Positions 33,388 through 41,612 of a stretch of 64,000 bases of DNA are shown here, one piece after another. Numbering within the stretch: position 1 is the first letter of the stretch; each line of letters opens with the position of its first letter. A program made the position numbers and the translations under genes. Source of the DNA: Falsiroseomonas ponticola (lineage in GTDB: Bacteria; Pseudomonadota; Alphaproteobacteria; Acetobacterales; Acetobacteraceae); contig NZ_JAERQN010000004.1 of assembly GCF_016805305.1 (NCBI RefSeq), forward strand, positions 1 to 64,000, in the 5' to 3' direction. Below the pieces are notes generated by a model that was not told where the DNA came from, made no database searches, and was given only the letters and a program-made list of their open reading frames with translations.

Positions 33388-35043
33388 TCACGCCCCGTAG
33401 AGCGACTTCGCCTGCTCCGGGCTCACCAGCCCATCCGCCACGTCGCGCGCCACCAGCGCGCGGTCGCGCAGCTTCGCATCGCCCATGCCCCCGCCGCCCG
33501 GCAGCTTCAGCAGCAGCCGCTTGCCCTTGGGGATCACCTGGTAGCCCTTGGTGCGGATGGTGGAGCCGTCATTCAGCCCGACCCAGCCCGCCGCCCCGTC
33601 GCCGCCGCCATCCCGCCCCTTCGGCGCATTGGCGACGCGGTCGAAGATGGCGTTGACGGCGAACTCCGCCTCCCCCTTCGCACCGATCTCCATCACCTTG
33701 CCGAAGCCGCCCCGCGTGCGCCCGGCGCCGGCGGAATCCGGCCGGATCTGGTTCTGCCAGAAGATCACGGGCGCGACGTTCTCCGTCGCCTCCACCGGCA
33801 TGGTCCGCACGCCGGAGGGAAAGGCCGTGCCATCCAGCCCGTCCTTCGTCGGCCGCGCGCCGGTGCCGCCGGAGTTGAAGGTGATGATCTCGAAATCCGG
33901 CAGCTCCGCCACGGCACCGCTGACCTGCGAGCCCCCCCGCAGCGGCGGGTTCCACAGCGCGGAGGACCCTTCCGCATTCACGCGGTCCGGCACCGCCTGG
34001 TGCAGGCAGCCCATCATGAGGTCCGGCAGCAGCTGCCCCACCACATGGCGCACGCTGACGGGATAGGGCCGCGGCGCATTGAGGATGCAGCCCTTCGGGA
34101 TGATCATGCGGAAGGGCGCCAGGCTGCCCCAGTTGTTGGGCACATCCGGCGCCACGACGCATTTGATCCCGAAGCAGGCATAGGCACGGCAATAGGCGGC
34201 CGGCACGTTGATGCCGCGGCCGGAGAGGCCGGAGGTCCCGGCGAAATCGACCTCGATGCAATGGTCCTCGATGGTCATCGTCGCCTTCAGCGTGACCGGC
34301 GCCTCATAGCCATCGGAGGTGATCTGCGCGACGTAGTCGCCCGGCGGCAGCTTCGCGATCTCCTCCAGCGTCGCGGTCAGCGAGGCGACGAAGATGTAGT
34401 CCGCGAGCGGGTCGATGCTCTCCATCCCGTACTCGTCCATCATCTCGACCAGCCGCTTGGCGCCAGCGTCGTTGCAGGCGCAGAGGGAATAGACATCCCC
34501 CTCGAGCTCCACGGGAGTCCGGCTGCCCATCCGGAGAAAATCGAAGAAGGTCTCGTTGGGCTTGCCCTGGTCGAAGCACTTCACGATCGGGATGTAGAGC
34601 CCTTCCTCGAAGACGCTCCGCCCCTCCGGCCCCATGCCGAGGCCGCCGACATCGATGACATGCGCGGTGTTGGCGAAGAGGCCGACGATCCTGCCGTTGC
34701 GGAAGGCGGGCGTCACGACGGTCAGGTCATGCAGATGCCCGGTGCCGAGCCAGGGGTCGTTGGTGATGTAGTGGTCGCCCGGCTTCATGGACGCCGCCGG
34801 GAACTTCGCGAGGAAGTGGCCCACGGATTCCATCATCGAATTCACATGCCCCGGCGTGCCCGTCACGGCCTGCGCCAGCATCCGGCCCTGCAGATCGAAG
34901 ATGCCGGCGGAGAGATCGCCCGCCTCCCGCACCGTGGTGGAGAAGGCGGTGCGGATCATGATCTGCGCCTGCTCCTCCACCACCGCGACCAGGCGGTTCC
35001 ACTGGATCTGGCGCTGGATCTTCTCGAGAGCGTTCATCGCCAT
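33388..35043 (-). CDS. hyuB: Hydantoinase B / N-methylhydantoinase B subunit
   Basis: A 551-residue protein of the HyuB family, partner of HyuA in ATP-dependent hydantoin or 5-oxoproline hydrolysis. Visible marks: FSTTVREAGDLSAGIFD, PGDHYITNDPWLGTGH, and GGGGMGDAKLRDR at the end. ATG 35043 sits seven bases after GGGAGG and overlaps the hyuA stop; a GTG three bases earlier is possible. It is the last gene of a four-gene unit. Confidence 0.95.
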   Translation of the reverse strand: MAMNALEKIQRQIQWNRLVAVVEEQAQIMIRTAFSTTVREAGDLSAGIFDLQGRMLAQAVTGTPGHVNSMMESVGHFLAKFPAASMKPGDHYITNDPWLGTGHLHDLTVVTPAFRNGRIVGLFANTAHVIDVGGLGMGPEGRSVFEEGLYIPIVKCFDQGKPNETFFDFLRMGSRTPVELEGDVYSLCACNDAGAKRLVEMMDEYGMESIDPLADYIFVASLTATLEEIAKLPPGDYVAQITSDGYEAPVTLKATMTIEDHCIEVDFAGTSGLSGRGINVPAAYCRAYACFGIKCVVAPDVPNNWGSLAPFRMIIPKGCILNAPRPYPVSVRHVVGQLLPDLMMGCLHQAVPDRVNAEGSSALWNPPLRGGSQVSGAVAELPDFEIITFNSGGTGARPTKDGLDGTAFPSGVRTMPVEATENVAPVIFWQNQIRPDSAGAGRTRGGFGKVMEIGAKGEAEFAVNAIFDRVANAPKGRDGGGDGAAGWVGLNDGSTIRTKGYQVIPKGKRLLLKLPGGGGMGDAKLRDRALVARDVADGLVSPEQAKSLYGA

Positions 35044-37118
35044 CACGCAGCCTCCCCGCGGGTGAGTTCCAGATAGCCCAGCCCATCCACCCGGCAGCGC
35101 CAGCCCGGCCCCACCAGCGTGCTCGTCTCCGCCTCCGCCACGATGCAGGGGCCAGGCACGGTGCAGCCCGGCGGCATCGCCGGCCGGTCATAGACCTTCC
35201 ACTCCGCGACCTTCCCCGTCGCGGTGTCGCGCACCTGCTGCACGCGGATGGGCGCGGGCGCCGGCGCATCCGCGACCTCCGCCACCGGCAGCACCTCCTC
35301 CGACACCGTCGCGACGGTCACGGCGAAGGCCAGGATCTCCACGTCGCTGCCCGGCACCGGCCGGTCGTAGAAGCGCGTGTATTCGGCGTCATACGCCGCG
35401 CGGATCGCGGGGATGTCGTCGGCCGTCAGCGGGCGCGCCGGCAGCACGACGCTGATCTCATGCCCCTGTCCGACATAGCGCATGAAGGCGAGCCGATGCT
35501 CGGCCAGCTCCGCCCCGAAGGCGCCCTCCGCCACCACGCGCCGCGCCTCCTCCGACATCGCGCCGAGCAGCGCGTTGACGGCGGCCACGTCGAACGACCG
35601 AAAGCGCTGGTAGAGGGACTTCACCACCTCATACCCCACTGGCGCGCGCAGGAAGCCGATGGCGGAGCCCACGCCCGCGCCACTCGGCACCAGCATCCTC
35701 GTCACGCCGATCTTCTCCGCCACGCGGTAGCCATGCACGGGCCCGCCGCCGCCGAAGGCGATGATCGCGCGTCCCGCATAGGATTTCCCGCTTTCGATGG
35801 CATGGACGCGGGCCGCATTGGCCATGTTCTCGTCCACCATCTCCACCACGCCGAGCCCCGCCATCTCCGGCGTCAGCCCCAGCCTCTCGCCCACATCGCG
35901 AAACAGCGCGGTGAGCGCGGCGGGCTTGTCAAGCTTCAGCGCGCCGCCCGCAAACAGGTCAGGCTCGTAGCGCCCGAGCGAGAGGTTCGCATCCGTCACC
36001 GCCGGATGCTCGCCGCCGCGGCCATAGCAGGCCGGCCCCGGATCGGCGCCGGCGCTTTCCGGCCCCACCTGGATGCGCCCCATCGCGTCGCAATGCGCGA
36101 TGGAGCCGCCGCCCGCGCCGATCTCCACCATCTCGATCACGGGAATGCGCAGCGGCAGGCCCGATCCCTTCTTGAAGCGCCCGACGCGCGCGACCTCGAA
36201 GCTGCGGGATGCCTGCGGCGCATAGTCGTCGATCAGGCAGACCTTCGCCGTGGTGCCGCCCATGTCGAAGGACAGCACCTTCTGCCAGCCGCGCTGCTTC
36301 GCCACATGGGCGGAGAAGATGGCGCCGCCCGCCGGCCCGCTTTCCACCAGCCGGATCGGGAAGCGCGCCGCCGTATCCAGCGTCGTCAGCCCGCCGCCCG
36401 ACAGCATGAGGAAGAGCGGGCAGGTGAAGCCGCCCTCCCGCAGCCCCGCCTCCAGCCGCTTCAGGTAGCTCGCCATCAGCGGCTGCACATAGGCGTTGGC
36501 CGCCGTCGTGGAGAAGCGCTCCCACTCCCGCATCTCCGGCGAGACTTCGGAGGAGAGCGAGACGTTCAGCTCCGGCCACAGCGCGTGCACGATCGCCGCC
36601 GCGCGCTGTTCATGCGCGGGGTTCACGAAGGCATGCAGGAAGCCGATCGCCAGGCTCTCGATGCCCTCCGCCTTCATGAAGGCGACCTCGTCGGCCACCG
36701 CCTTCTCATCCAGCGGCAGCAGCACCTTGCCTTCGTTGTCCAGCCGCTCCGGCACCGTCAGGCGCCAGCGCCGCGGCACCAGCGGCTGCGGCAGGTCGAT
36801 GTTCAAATCGTACTGGTCGTAGCGGCTCTCATTCCCCAGCGCGAGGACGTCGCGAAACCCCTCGGTCGTCAGCAGCGCCGTCTTCGCACCCTTGCGCTCG
36901 ATGATCGCATTCGTCGCCAGGGTCGTGCCGTGGATCAGCAGCGTGATGTCGGCCGGCGTCATCGCCGCGCGTTCCATCACCACGCGCACGCCTTCCAGCA
37001 CGCCGAGTTCCGGCGCATGCGGCGTCGTCAGCACCTTGCCCGTCCAGCGTTCGCCCTCGCGTTCGATGGCGACGTCGGTGAAGGTGCCGCCGATATCGAC
37101 CGCCAGCCGAGCCGTCAC
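35043..37118 (-). CDS. hyuA: Hydantoinase A / N-methylhydantoinase A subunit
   Basis: A 691-residue ATP-dependent hydantoinase/oxoprolinase A subunit of the ASKHA fold. The phosphate-binding motif is AVDIGGTFTDVAIE at the start, then LLIHGTTLATNAIIERKG, and a later IAFGGGGPVHGYRVAEK. It hydrolyses the ring of hydantoins or oxoproline with HyuB, using ATP. GTG 37118 overlaps the stop of the upstream hydrolase; this start places DIGGTFTD about eight residues in, as usual. Confidence 0.95.
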   Translation of the reverse strand: MTARLAVDIGGTFTDVAIEREGERWTGKVLTTPHAPELGVLEGVRVVMERAAMTPADITLLIHGTTLATNAIIERKGAKTALLTTEGFRDVLALGNESRYDQYDLNIDLPQPLVPRRWRLTVPERLDNEGKVLLPLDEKAVADEVAFMKAEGIESLAIGFLHAFVNPAHEQRAAAIVHALWPELNVSLSSEVSPEMREWERFSTTAANAYVQPLMASYLKRLEAGLREGGFTCPLFLMLSGGGLTTLDTAARFPIRLVESGPAGGAIFSAHVAKQRGWQKVLSFDMGGTTAKVCLIDDYAPQASRSFEVARVGRFKKGSGLPLRIPVIEMVEIGAGGGSIAHCDAMGRIQVGPESAGADPGPACYGRGGEHPAVTDANLSLGRYEPDLFAGGALKLDKPAALTALFRDVGERLGLTPEMAGLGVVEMVDENMANAARVHAIESGKSYAGRAIIAFGGGGPVHGYRVAEKIGVTRMLVPSGAGVGSAIGFLRAPVGYEVVKSLYQRFRSFDVAAVNALLGAMSEEARRVVAEGAFGAELAEHRLAFMRYVGQGHEISVVLPARPLTADDIPAIRAAYDAEYTRFYDRPVPGSDVEILAFAVTVATVSEEVLPVAEVADAPAPAPIRVQQVRDTATGKVAEWKVYDRPAMPPGCTVPGPCIVAEAETSTLVGPGWRCRVDGLGYLELTRGEAA

Positions 37119-38380
37119 TGCGCCGCCCCCGCCACCCAGCGCTGCACCACCGCGCAAGCCTGCGCAAAATCGTCCATCCGCATCGCTTCCTTCGGATTGT
37201 GGCTGCCGTGCTGGTTGCGCACGAAGATCATCGCGGCGGGGATGCCCGCCAGGTTGAAGGCGGCCGCGTCATGCCCTGCGCCGCTCGCCATGCTGAGGTG
37301 CTTCACCCCCAGCTCATCCGCCGCCTTGGCCAGCCCCGCCTGGATCGCCGCATCCATCGGCGCCGCGCGGCTCGTCGTCTCCCGCCCCAGCTCGAAGGTC
37401 ACGCCGCGCCGCGCCTCGATCTCCGGCACCGCCTCGTAGAGCGTCTCCATCAGCGCATCGACGCTGTGCGGATTGACGCTGCGCACATCCAGCTGGAACT
37501 GGGCCTCGCCCGCGATCTTGGTGAAGCCGGCCTCCGCCGTCGTGCCCATCACGCAGAAGGTTACCACCAGCCGGTGCCCCTGCGCCTCCAGTTGCACCCA
37601 GCGTTCGTCGCAGCGGAAGGCGAGTTCCGCCAGCGCGATCGCCGCATCCCGCCGGTACTTCCGGGGCGTCGCGCCGGAGTGGTTGTATTCGCCCAGCACG
37701 CGGGCGGCGCGCAGGCGCCGCGATCCGGGGATGCCGGTGACGATGCCGATCGGCACGCCCTCGCCCTCCAGCACCGGCCCCTGCTCGATATGCAGCTCCA
37801 GGAACGCGGCGGTGTCGGCGGCGGAGAAGGTCTTGCCGCCCGCCTCGACGAAGCCGGGATCGAACCCCTCCGCCCGCATATGGTCGGCGAGCGTGCGGCC
37901 ATTATCCTGCCGCTTCACCTGCAGCTCCTCGGCCTTCAGCAGGCCGAGCGCCCCGCGCGAGCCGGGGTAGGAGATGGGGAACCAGCTCCCCGCCTCCTCC
38001 GCGCGGATCGCCAGCACCGTGACGTCACGCGCGGGCACGAAGCCCGCGCGCTTCATGCCGGCGACGGCCGCGAGCCCCGTCAGCACGCCCGCCGCGCCAT
38101 CGAAATTCCCGCCATTCGCCACGCTGTCGAGGTGACTGCCCAGCACGATCCGCTTGGCCGCGCGATCGCTGCCCGGCAGCGTCATCAGCAGGTTGCCGAC
38201 GGGATCGGCCCGGCATTCCAGCCCGATCGCCTCCGCCGCCGCCCGGGCGATGGCGTGGGCCTTGCGCTCGCCCTCCCCATAGGCGTCGCGGGTGATGCCG
38301 ATGCCGTCGAAGGTCGCCTCCCGCAGTTCATCGAACAGGCGTTCGGCCAGCGCCACGTCGGGCGTCAGGTTCGGCAGCAT
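37115..38380 (-). CDS. M20 Zn hydrolase (N-carbamoyl-L-amino acid hydrolase / allantoate amidohydrolase type)
   Basis: A 421-residue metallopeptidase-fold hydrolase. Metal ligands are seen in VLGSHLDSVANGGNFDGAAG, IRAEEAGSWF and FLELHIEQGPVLE, and the late GAGHDAAAF is typical of carbamoylases. ATG 38380 has GAGGGAAA seven bases upstream. It would finish what HyuAB begins by splitting N-carbamoyl amino acid into amino acid, CO2 and ammonia. Confidence 0.93.
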   Translation of the reverse strand: MLPNLTPDVALAERLFDELREATFDGIGITRDAYGEGERKAHAIARAAAEAIGLECRADPVGNLLMTLPGSDRAAKRIVLGSHLDSVANGGNFDGAAGVLTGLAAVAGMKRAGFVPARDVTVLAIRAEEAGSWFPISYPGSRGALGLLKAEELQVKRQDNGRTLADHMRAEGFDPGFVEAGGKTFSAADTAAFLELHIEQGPVLEGEGVPIGIVTGIPGSRRLRAARVLGEYNHSGATPRKYRRDAAIALAELAFRCDERWVQLEAQGHRLVVTFCVMGTTAEAGFTKIAGEAQFQLDVRSVNPHSVDALMETLYEAVPEIEARRGVTFELGRETTSRAAPMDAAIQAGLAKAADELGVKHLSMASGAGHDAAAFNLAGIPAAMIFVRNQHGSHNPKEAMRMDDFAQACAVVQRWVAGAAQ

Positions 38381-38393
38381 CGGCAGGTTTCCC

Positions 38394-39182
38394 TCAGAAG
38401 GCTTTGACGATGCCACCATCCACGCGGATGATGTTGCCCGTCATGTAGGAGCCGAGCTCGGAGGCCAGGAAAGCCCCCATCGGGCCGAATTCCTTCGCCT
38501 CCCCGATGCGCCCGGCCGGGATGGTCGCGGCGCGCTCCTTCATCACCTGCTCCACCGGCACGCCGCGCTTGGATGCGATGTTGCCCTGCGTCTCCCGCTG
38601 CCGGTCCGTCAGGATGGCGCCGGGGGCGAGGATGTTGCAGGTGACGTTGTCGCCCGCCACCTCGCTCGACAGCGACTTGTTCCAGCCGACGATGCTGGCG
38701 CGCAGGATGTTGGACAGCGCGAGGTTCGGGATGGGCTGCACCATGCCGGTGGAGCCCACGGTGATGATGCGCCCCCATTTCTGCGCCCGCATCGCCGGCA
38801 GCAGCTTCATCGCCAAGCGGATGGGGTGCAGCACGATCTTCGGGAACCACTCGGCGATCTGCGCCTCCGTGATCTCCAGCGCCGTGCCGGGCGGCGGGCC
38901 GCCATGGTTCAGCACGAGGATGTCGACGCCGCCCATCAGGCGCACCGCCTCATCCCCCAGCCGGTCCATGTCCGCCGCGCTGGCGACATCCGCCGGCACG
39001 CCATGGGCGGAAGCCGCCCCCGCCGCCACCAGCTCCGCCGCCACGGCATCCAGGCTGGCCTGCGTCCGGCCGGAAATGACGAGATGCGCGCCCTCCGCCG
39101 CCAGGCTGTCCGCGATCGAGCGGCCGAGCCCCTTGGAGGCCCCCATCACCAGGGCGCGCTTGCCCTTCAAACCCAGGTCCAT
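38394..39182 (-). CDS. Atypical short-chain dehydrogenase/reductase, no catalytic Tyr
   Basis: A 262-residue SDR-fold protein. The dinucleotide site GASKGLG (residues 14-20) is intact, but the NAG motif is replaced by LNHGGPPP, and the catalytic YxxxK is replaced: thirteen residues after the Ser of VGSTGMVQP the frame reads S-N-I-L-R. An oxidoreductase using this site is therefore doubtful. Related proteins with this pattern exist in other bacteria and may act differently. ATG 39182 has GAGAGGGAA upstream. It is first in the hydantoin operon. Confidence 0.88.
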   Translation of the reverse strand: MDLGLKGKRALVMGASKGLGRSIADSLAAEGAHLVISGRTQASLDAVAAELVAAGAASAHGVPADVASAADMDRLGDEAVRLMGGVDILVLNHGGPPPGTALEITEAQIAEWFPKIVLHPIRLAMKLLPAMRAQKWGRIITVGSTGMVQPIPNLALSNILRASIVGWNKSLSSEVAGDNVTCNILAPGAILTDRQRETQGNIASKRGVPVEQVMKERAATIPAGRIGEAKEFGPMGAFLASELGSYMTGNIIRVDGGIVKAF

Positions 39183-39296
39183 GGCATGATTCCCTCTCCG
39201 GCCGGATGCGGCGGACCCTGACGCCGCCGCGCGGCGCTGGCAAGCCGGGCACGGTCTGCTAACCCTGGGCCCCTGCCGTCGAGGGAAGAACGCGCC

Positions 39297-40274
39297 ATGC
39301 CGAAGCCTGTCCTGCTGCTGACCCGCAAGCTGCCCGAGGCCATCGAGGCCCGCGCCGCGCGGGACTTCGACGCGCGGCTGAACAGCACCGACGACCCCTG
39401 GTACAAGGATGGCGCGGAGATCGCGCGCCGCGCGGCCGCCTGCGGCGCCGCGGGCATCCTCTGCGCGGCCGGGGACCCGATGGGCAGCGCGACGATCGAG
39501 GCGCTGCCCCCCTCCGTGAAGATCATCGCCACCTTCTCCGTCGGCACCGACCACCTGGCGATCCCGGCCGCCACGGCGCGGGGCATCACCGTCGCCAACA
39601 CCCCCGGCGTGCTGTCCTTCGCCACCGCCGAATGCGCCTTCACCCTGATGCTGATGGCCGCCCGCCGCGCCGGGGAAGGCGAACGCCTGGTGCGCGCCCG
39701 CGCCTGGACCGGCTGGGCGCCGACCCAGCTGATGGGCGTGACGCTGGAGGGCAAGAAGCTCGGCATCGCGGGCTATGGCCGCATCGGCCAGGAACTCGCC
39801 GCCATGGCGCGCGGGCTGCGGATGGAGATCCACTACCACAACCGCAACCGCGTGCCGCCGGAGGTGGAAAAGGGCGCCATCTTCCACGCCGACGCCAAAT
39901 CCTTCCTCGGCGCCATCGATGTGTTGTCCATGCACATTCCGGGCGGCGAAGCGACCCGGAAATGGCTGAACGCGGAGCGCCTCTCCTGGCTGAAACCGGG
40001 AGCAATCATCGTCAATACGGGCCGCGGCGGCACGGTCGATGATGTCGCCCTTGTTACGGCGCTGTCATCTGGCCATATCCGGGCGGCCGGACTCGACGTC
40101 TATGACGGCGAGCCCGCCGTCCACGAAGGATATTTCGGACTCGAAAATGTTGCGCTGCTCCCACATCTCGGCAGCGCGACGGAGGAAACGAGAAACGCCA
40201 TGGGGCATCGCGCATTGGATAATCTCGATGCCGTCCTGCTGCGTGGGACGATCGCACGCGATGCGCTGAAGTGA
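39297..40274 (+). CDS. D-isomer-specific 2-hydroxyacid dehydrogenase
   Basis: A 325-residue NAD(P)-dependent dehydrogenase of the glyoxylate/hydroxypyruvate reductase type. NAD motif GYGRIG near residue 160; catalytic Arg in VNTGRGGTVDD, Glu in YDGEPAVH and His in LLPHLGSAT. GAGGGAAG precedes the ATG. It is divergent from the SDR/hydantoin operon, and could share its regulation. Confidence 0.94.
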   Translation: MPKPVLLLTRKLPEAIEARAARDFDARLNSTDDPWYKDGAEIARRAAACGAAGILCAAGDPMGSATIEALPPSVKIIATFSVGTDHLAIPAATARGITVANTPGVLSFATAECAFTLMLMAARRAGEGERLVRARAWTGWAPTQLMGVTLEGKKLGIAGYGRIGQELAAMARGLRMEIHYHNRNRVPPEVEKGAIFHADAKSFLGAIDVLSMHIPGGEATRKWLNAERLSWLKPGAIIVNTGRGGTVDDVALVTALSSGHIRAAGLDVYDGEPAVHEGYFGLENVALLPHLGSATEETRNAMGHRALDNLDAVLLRGTIARDALK

Positions 40275-40365
40275 TCGAATTTTTGGCAGCACTGAATGAT
40301 TGACATTCGGGGGGTGGTAGCGCCCAACTATTTATGGTTGCAGAAAATCAATAAACTTTTCAACT

Positions 40366-40397
40366 TCCACGTTGCCGGCGCGCCGGTGGAACGTGGA
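40366..40397 (+). promoter_or_regulatory. Nested hairpin in the leader of the gene at 40444
   Basis: TCCACGTT (40366-40373) pairs with AACGTGGA (40390-40397), and the enclosed CCGGCGCGCCGG (40375-40386) is itself a perfect palindrome. It follows an AT-rich stretch and lies in the leader of a small gene, a plausible place for RNA-level control or a dimeric protein site. Confidence 0.45.
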
Positions 40398-40413
40398 TCA
40401 TTCGAACCAGGGG

Positions 40414-40435
40414 GACCCGCCCCCCAAGGCGGGTC
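40414..40435 (+). promoter_or_regulatory. Start-proximal hairpin
   Basis: GACCCGCC, loop CCCCAA and GGCGGGTC form an eight-pair stem ending eight bases before ATG 40444. No ordinary ribosome site fits between them, so the stem could limit translation. Confidence 0.5.
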
Positions 40436-40443
40436 GTGATGGG

Positions 40444-40806
40444 ATGAGAAAGGCGGCAAGGATCACCCTGTTCGTCCAGGAACGCGATGGCGGCCTGGAC
40501 ACCACGCCGGACCTCGAACTCCTGCACGCCCTGCTCCAGCAGACCCCCCTGGTGACCCGCAACGATGACGGCAGCCGGACCTATGTCTTCGACCTGGTCG
40601 ATCCCGCCAGCGCCGCGCGGGACCTCGGCATCGCCAACCGCATGCTCTCGCTCGAATCGCTGAAGGCCTGCAGCACGGCGCTCAGCCGCACGGCCCGCGC
40701 CATGGGCCTTCCCCTCACCGCCGCCCTCGCCGATTCTGCGGAGGTGGTGGCCGAGGCCGAGATCCGCTCCCAATTGCCGGCATCGCGCCAGCGCATGCAG
40801 GCTTAG
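40444..40806 (+). CDS. Hypothetical protein with a structured leader
   Basis: A 120-residue soluble protein of no recognised family (RITLFVQERDGGLDTTPDLE, then a helical half SLESLKACSTALSRTARAMG). No signal or membrane segment. The ATG at 40444 is chosen because the frame further up (from a TTG at 40372) runs through two hairpins. The gene stands alone, 169 bases after the dehydrogenase. AT-rich DNA and stacked hairpins upstream suggest separate regulation. Confidence 0.6.
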   Translation: MRKAARITLFVQERDGGLDTTPDLELLHALLQQTPLVTRNDDGSRTYVFDLVDPASAARDLGIANRMLSLESLKACSTALSRTARAMGLPLTAALADSAEVVAEAEIRSQLPASRQRMQA

Positions 40807-40960
40807 CCACGCCCAGCCGGTCTCACCGGACGGGACATGTGCGACAGGGCCATGCCCTGCGCCGCGCCGCCACCGCCGCTCCACAGCCCCTCGACAGCCA
40901 CCGCGCCCGGCGTCAGTTTCCCGCGCGCCCATCGTGGCACGCCGCAACCGGGACAGGCCC

Positions 40961-41602
40961 ATGCTCTTCGACTTCGACGCGATGCCCCATGGCAACCGCT
41001 ACAAGCTGCTCGTCTCCTGCGTCGTGCCCCGGCCCATCGCCTGGGTGGTGTCGCGGGATGCCGCCGGCGTGCTGAACGCCGCGCCCTATTCCTTCTTCAA
41101 CGTGTTCGGGGAGGATCCGGCCGTCGTCGCCATCTCCTGCGGCCCGCGGCCGCAGGGCTCGGCCAAGGACACGCTGGCGAACATCGAGGCCACGGGCGAA
41201 TTCACCCTCTGCCTGGTGCCGCATGCGCTGACCGAACAGATGGTCGCCACCGCCGCCGATTTCCCGCCGGAGGTCGATGAGCTGGCGGAAGCCGGCCTCG
41301 CCACCCTCCCCTCCACGAAGATCGGCACGCCGCGCATCGCCGGCAGCCCGGTCGCCATGGAATGCACGCTGTGGAAGACCATCCCCATCGGCGTCCACAC
41401 CATGGTGATGGGGGAGGTGAAGGCGATGCATGTGGCGGATGAGGCGGTGATGAACGCCGAGCGCGCCTATATCGACACGCCGAAGCTCGACCTGGTCGGC
41501 CGCATGCATGGCCGCGGCTGGTATTCCACCACCCGCGACCGGATCGAATTCCCGCGCGTGACGCCGGAGGAATGGGCCGCCCGCAAGAAGCCGGCCGGGT
41601 AG
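40961..41602 (+). CDS. Flavin reductase-like FMN-binding protein
   Basis: A 213-residue protein of the flavin reductase/FMN-binding split-barrel (DIM6/NTAB) family. Marks: CVVPRPIAWVVSRDAAG with the FMN-phosphate-binding region, NAAPYSFFNVFGEDPAVVA, and ANIEATGEFTLCLV. It could supply reduced FMN or act as a small oxidoreductase. GGACAGG precedes ATG 40961; a GTG at 40934 is possible. The Fe3+ permease gene follows by ten bases, so a ferric-reductase link is conceivable but unproven. Confidence 0.9.
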   Translation: MLFDFDAMPHGNRYKLLVSCVVPRPIAWVVSRDAAGVLNAAPYSFFNVFGEDPAVVAISCGPRPQGSAKDTLANIEATGEFTLCLVPHALTEQMVATAADFPPEVDELAEAGLATLPSTKIGTPRIAGSPVAMECTLWKTIPIGVHTMVMGEVKAMHVADEAVMNAERAYIDTPKLDLVGRMHGRGWYSTTRDRIEFPRVTPEEWAARKKPAG

Positions 41603-41612
41603 CCAGCCGCCC

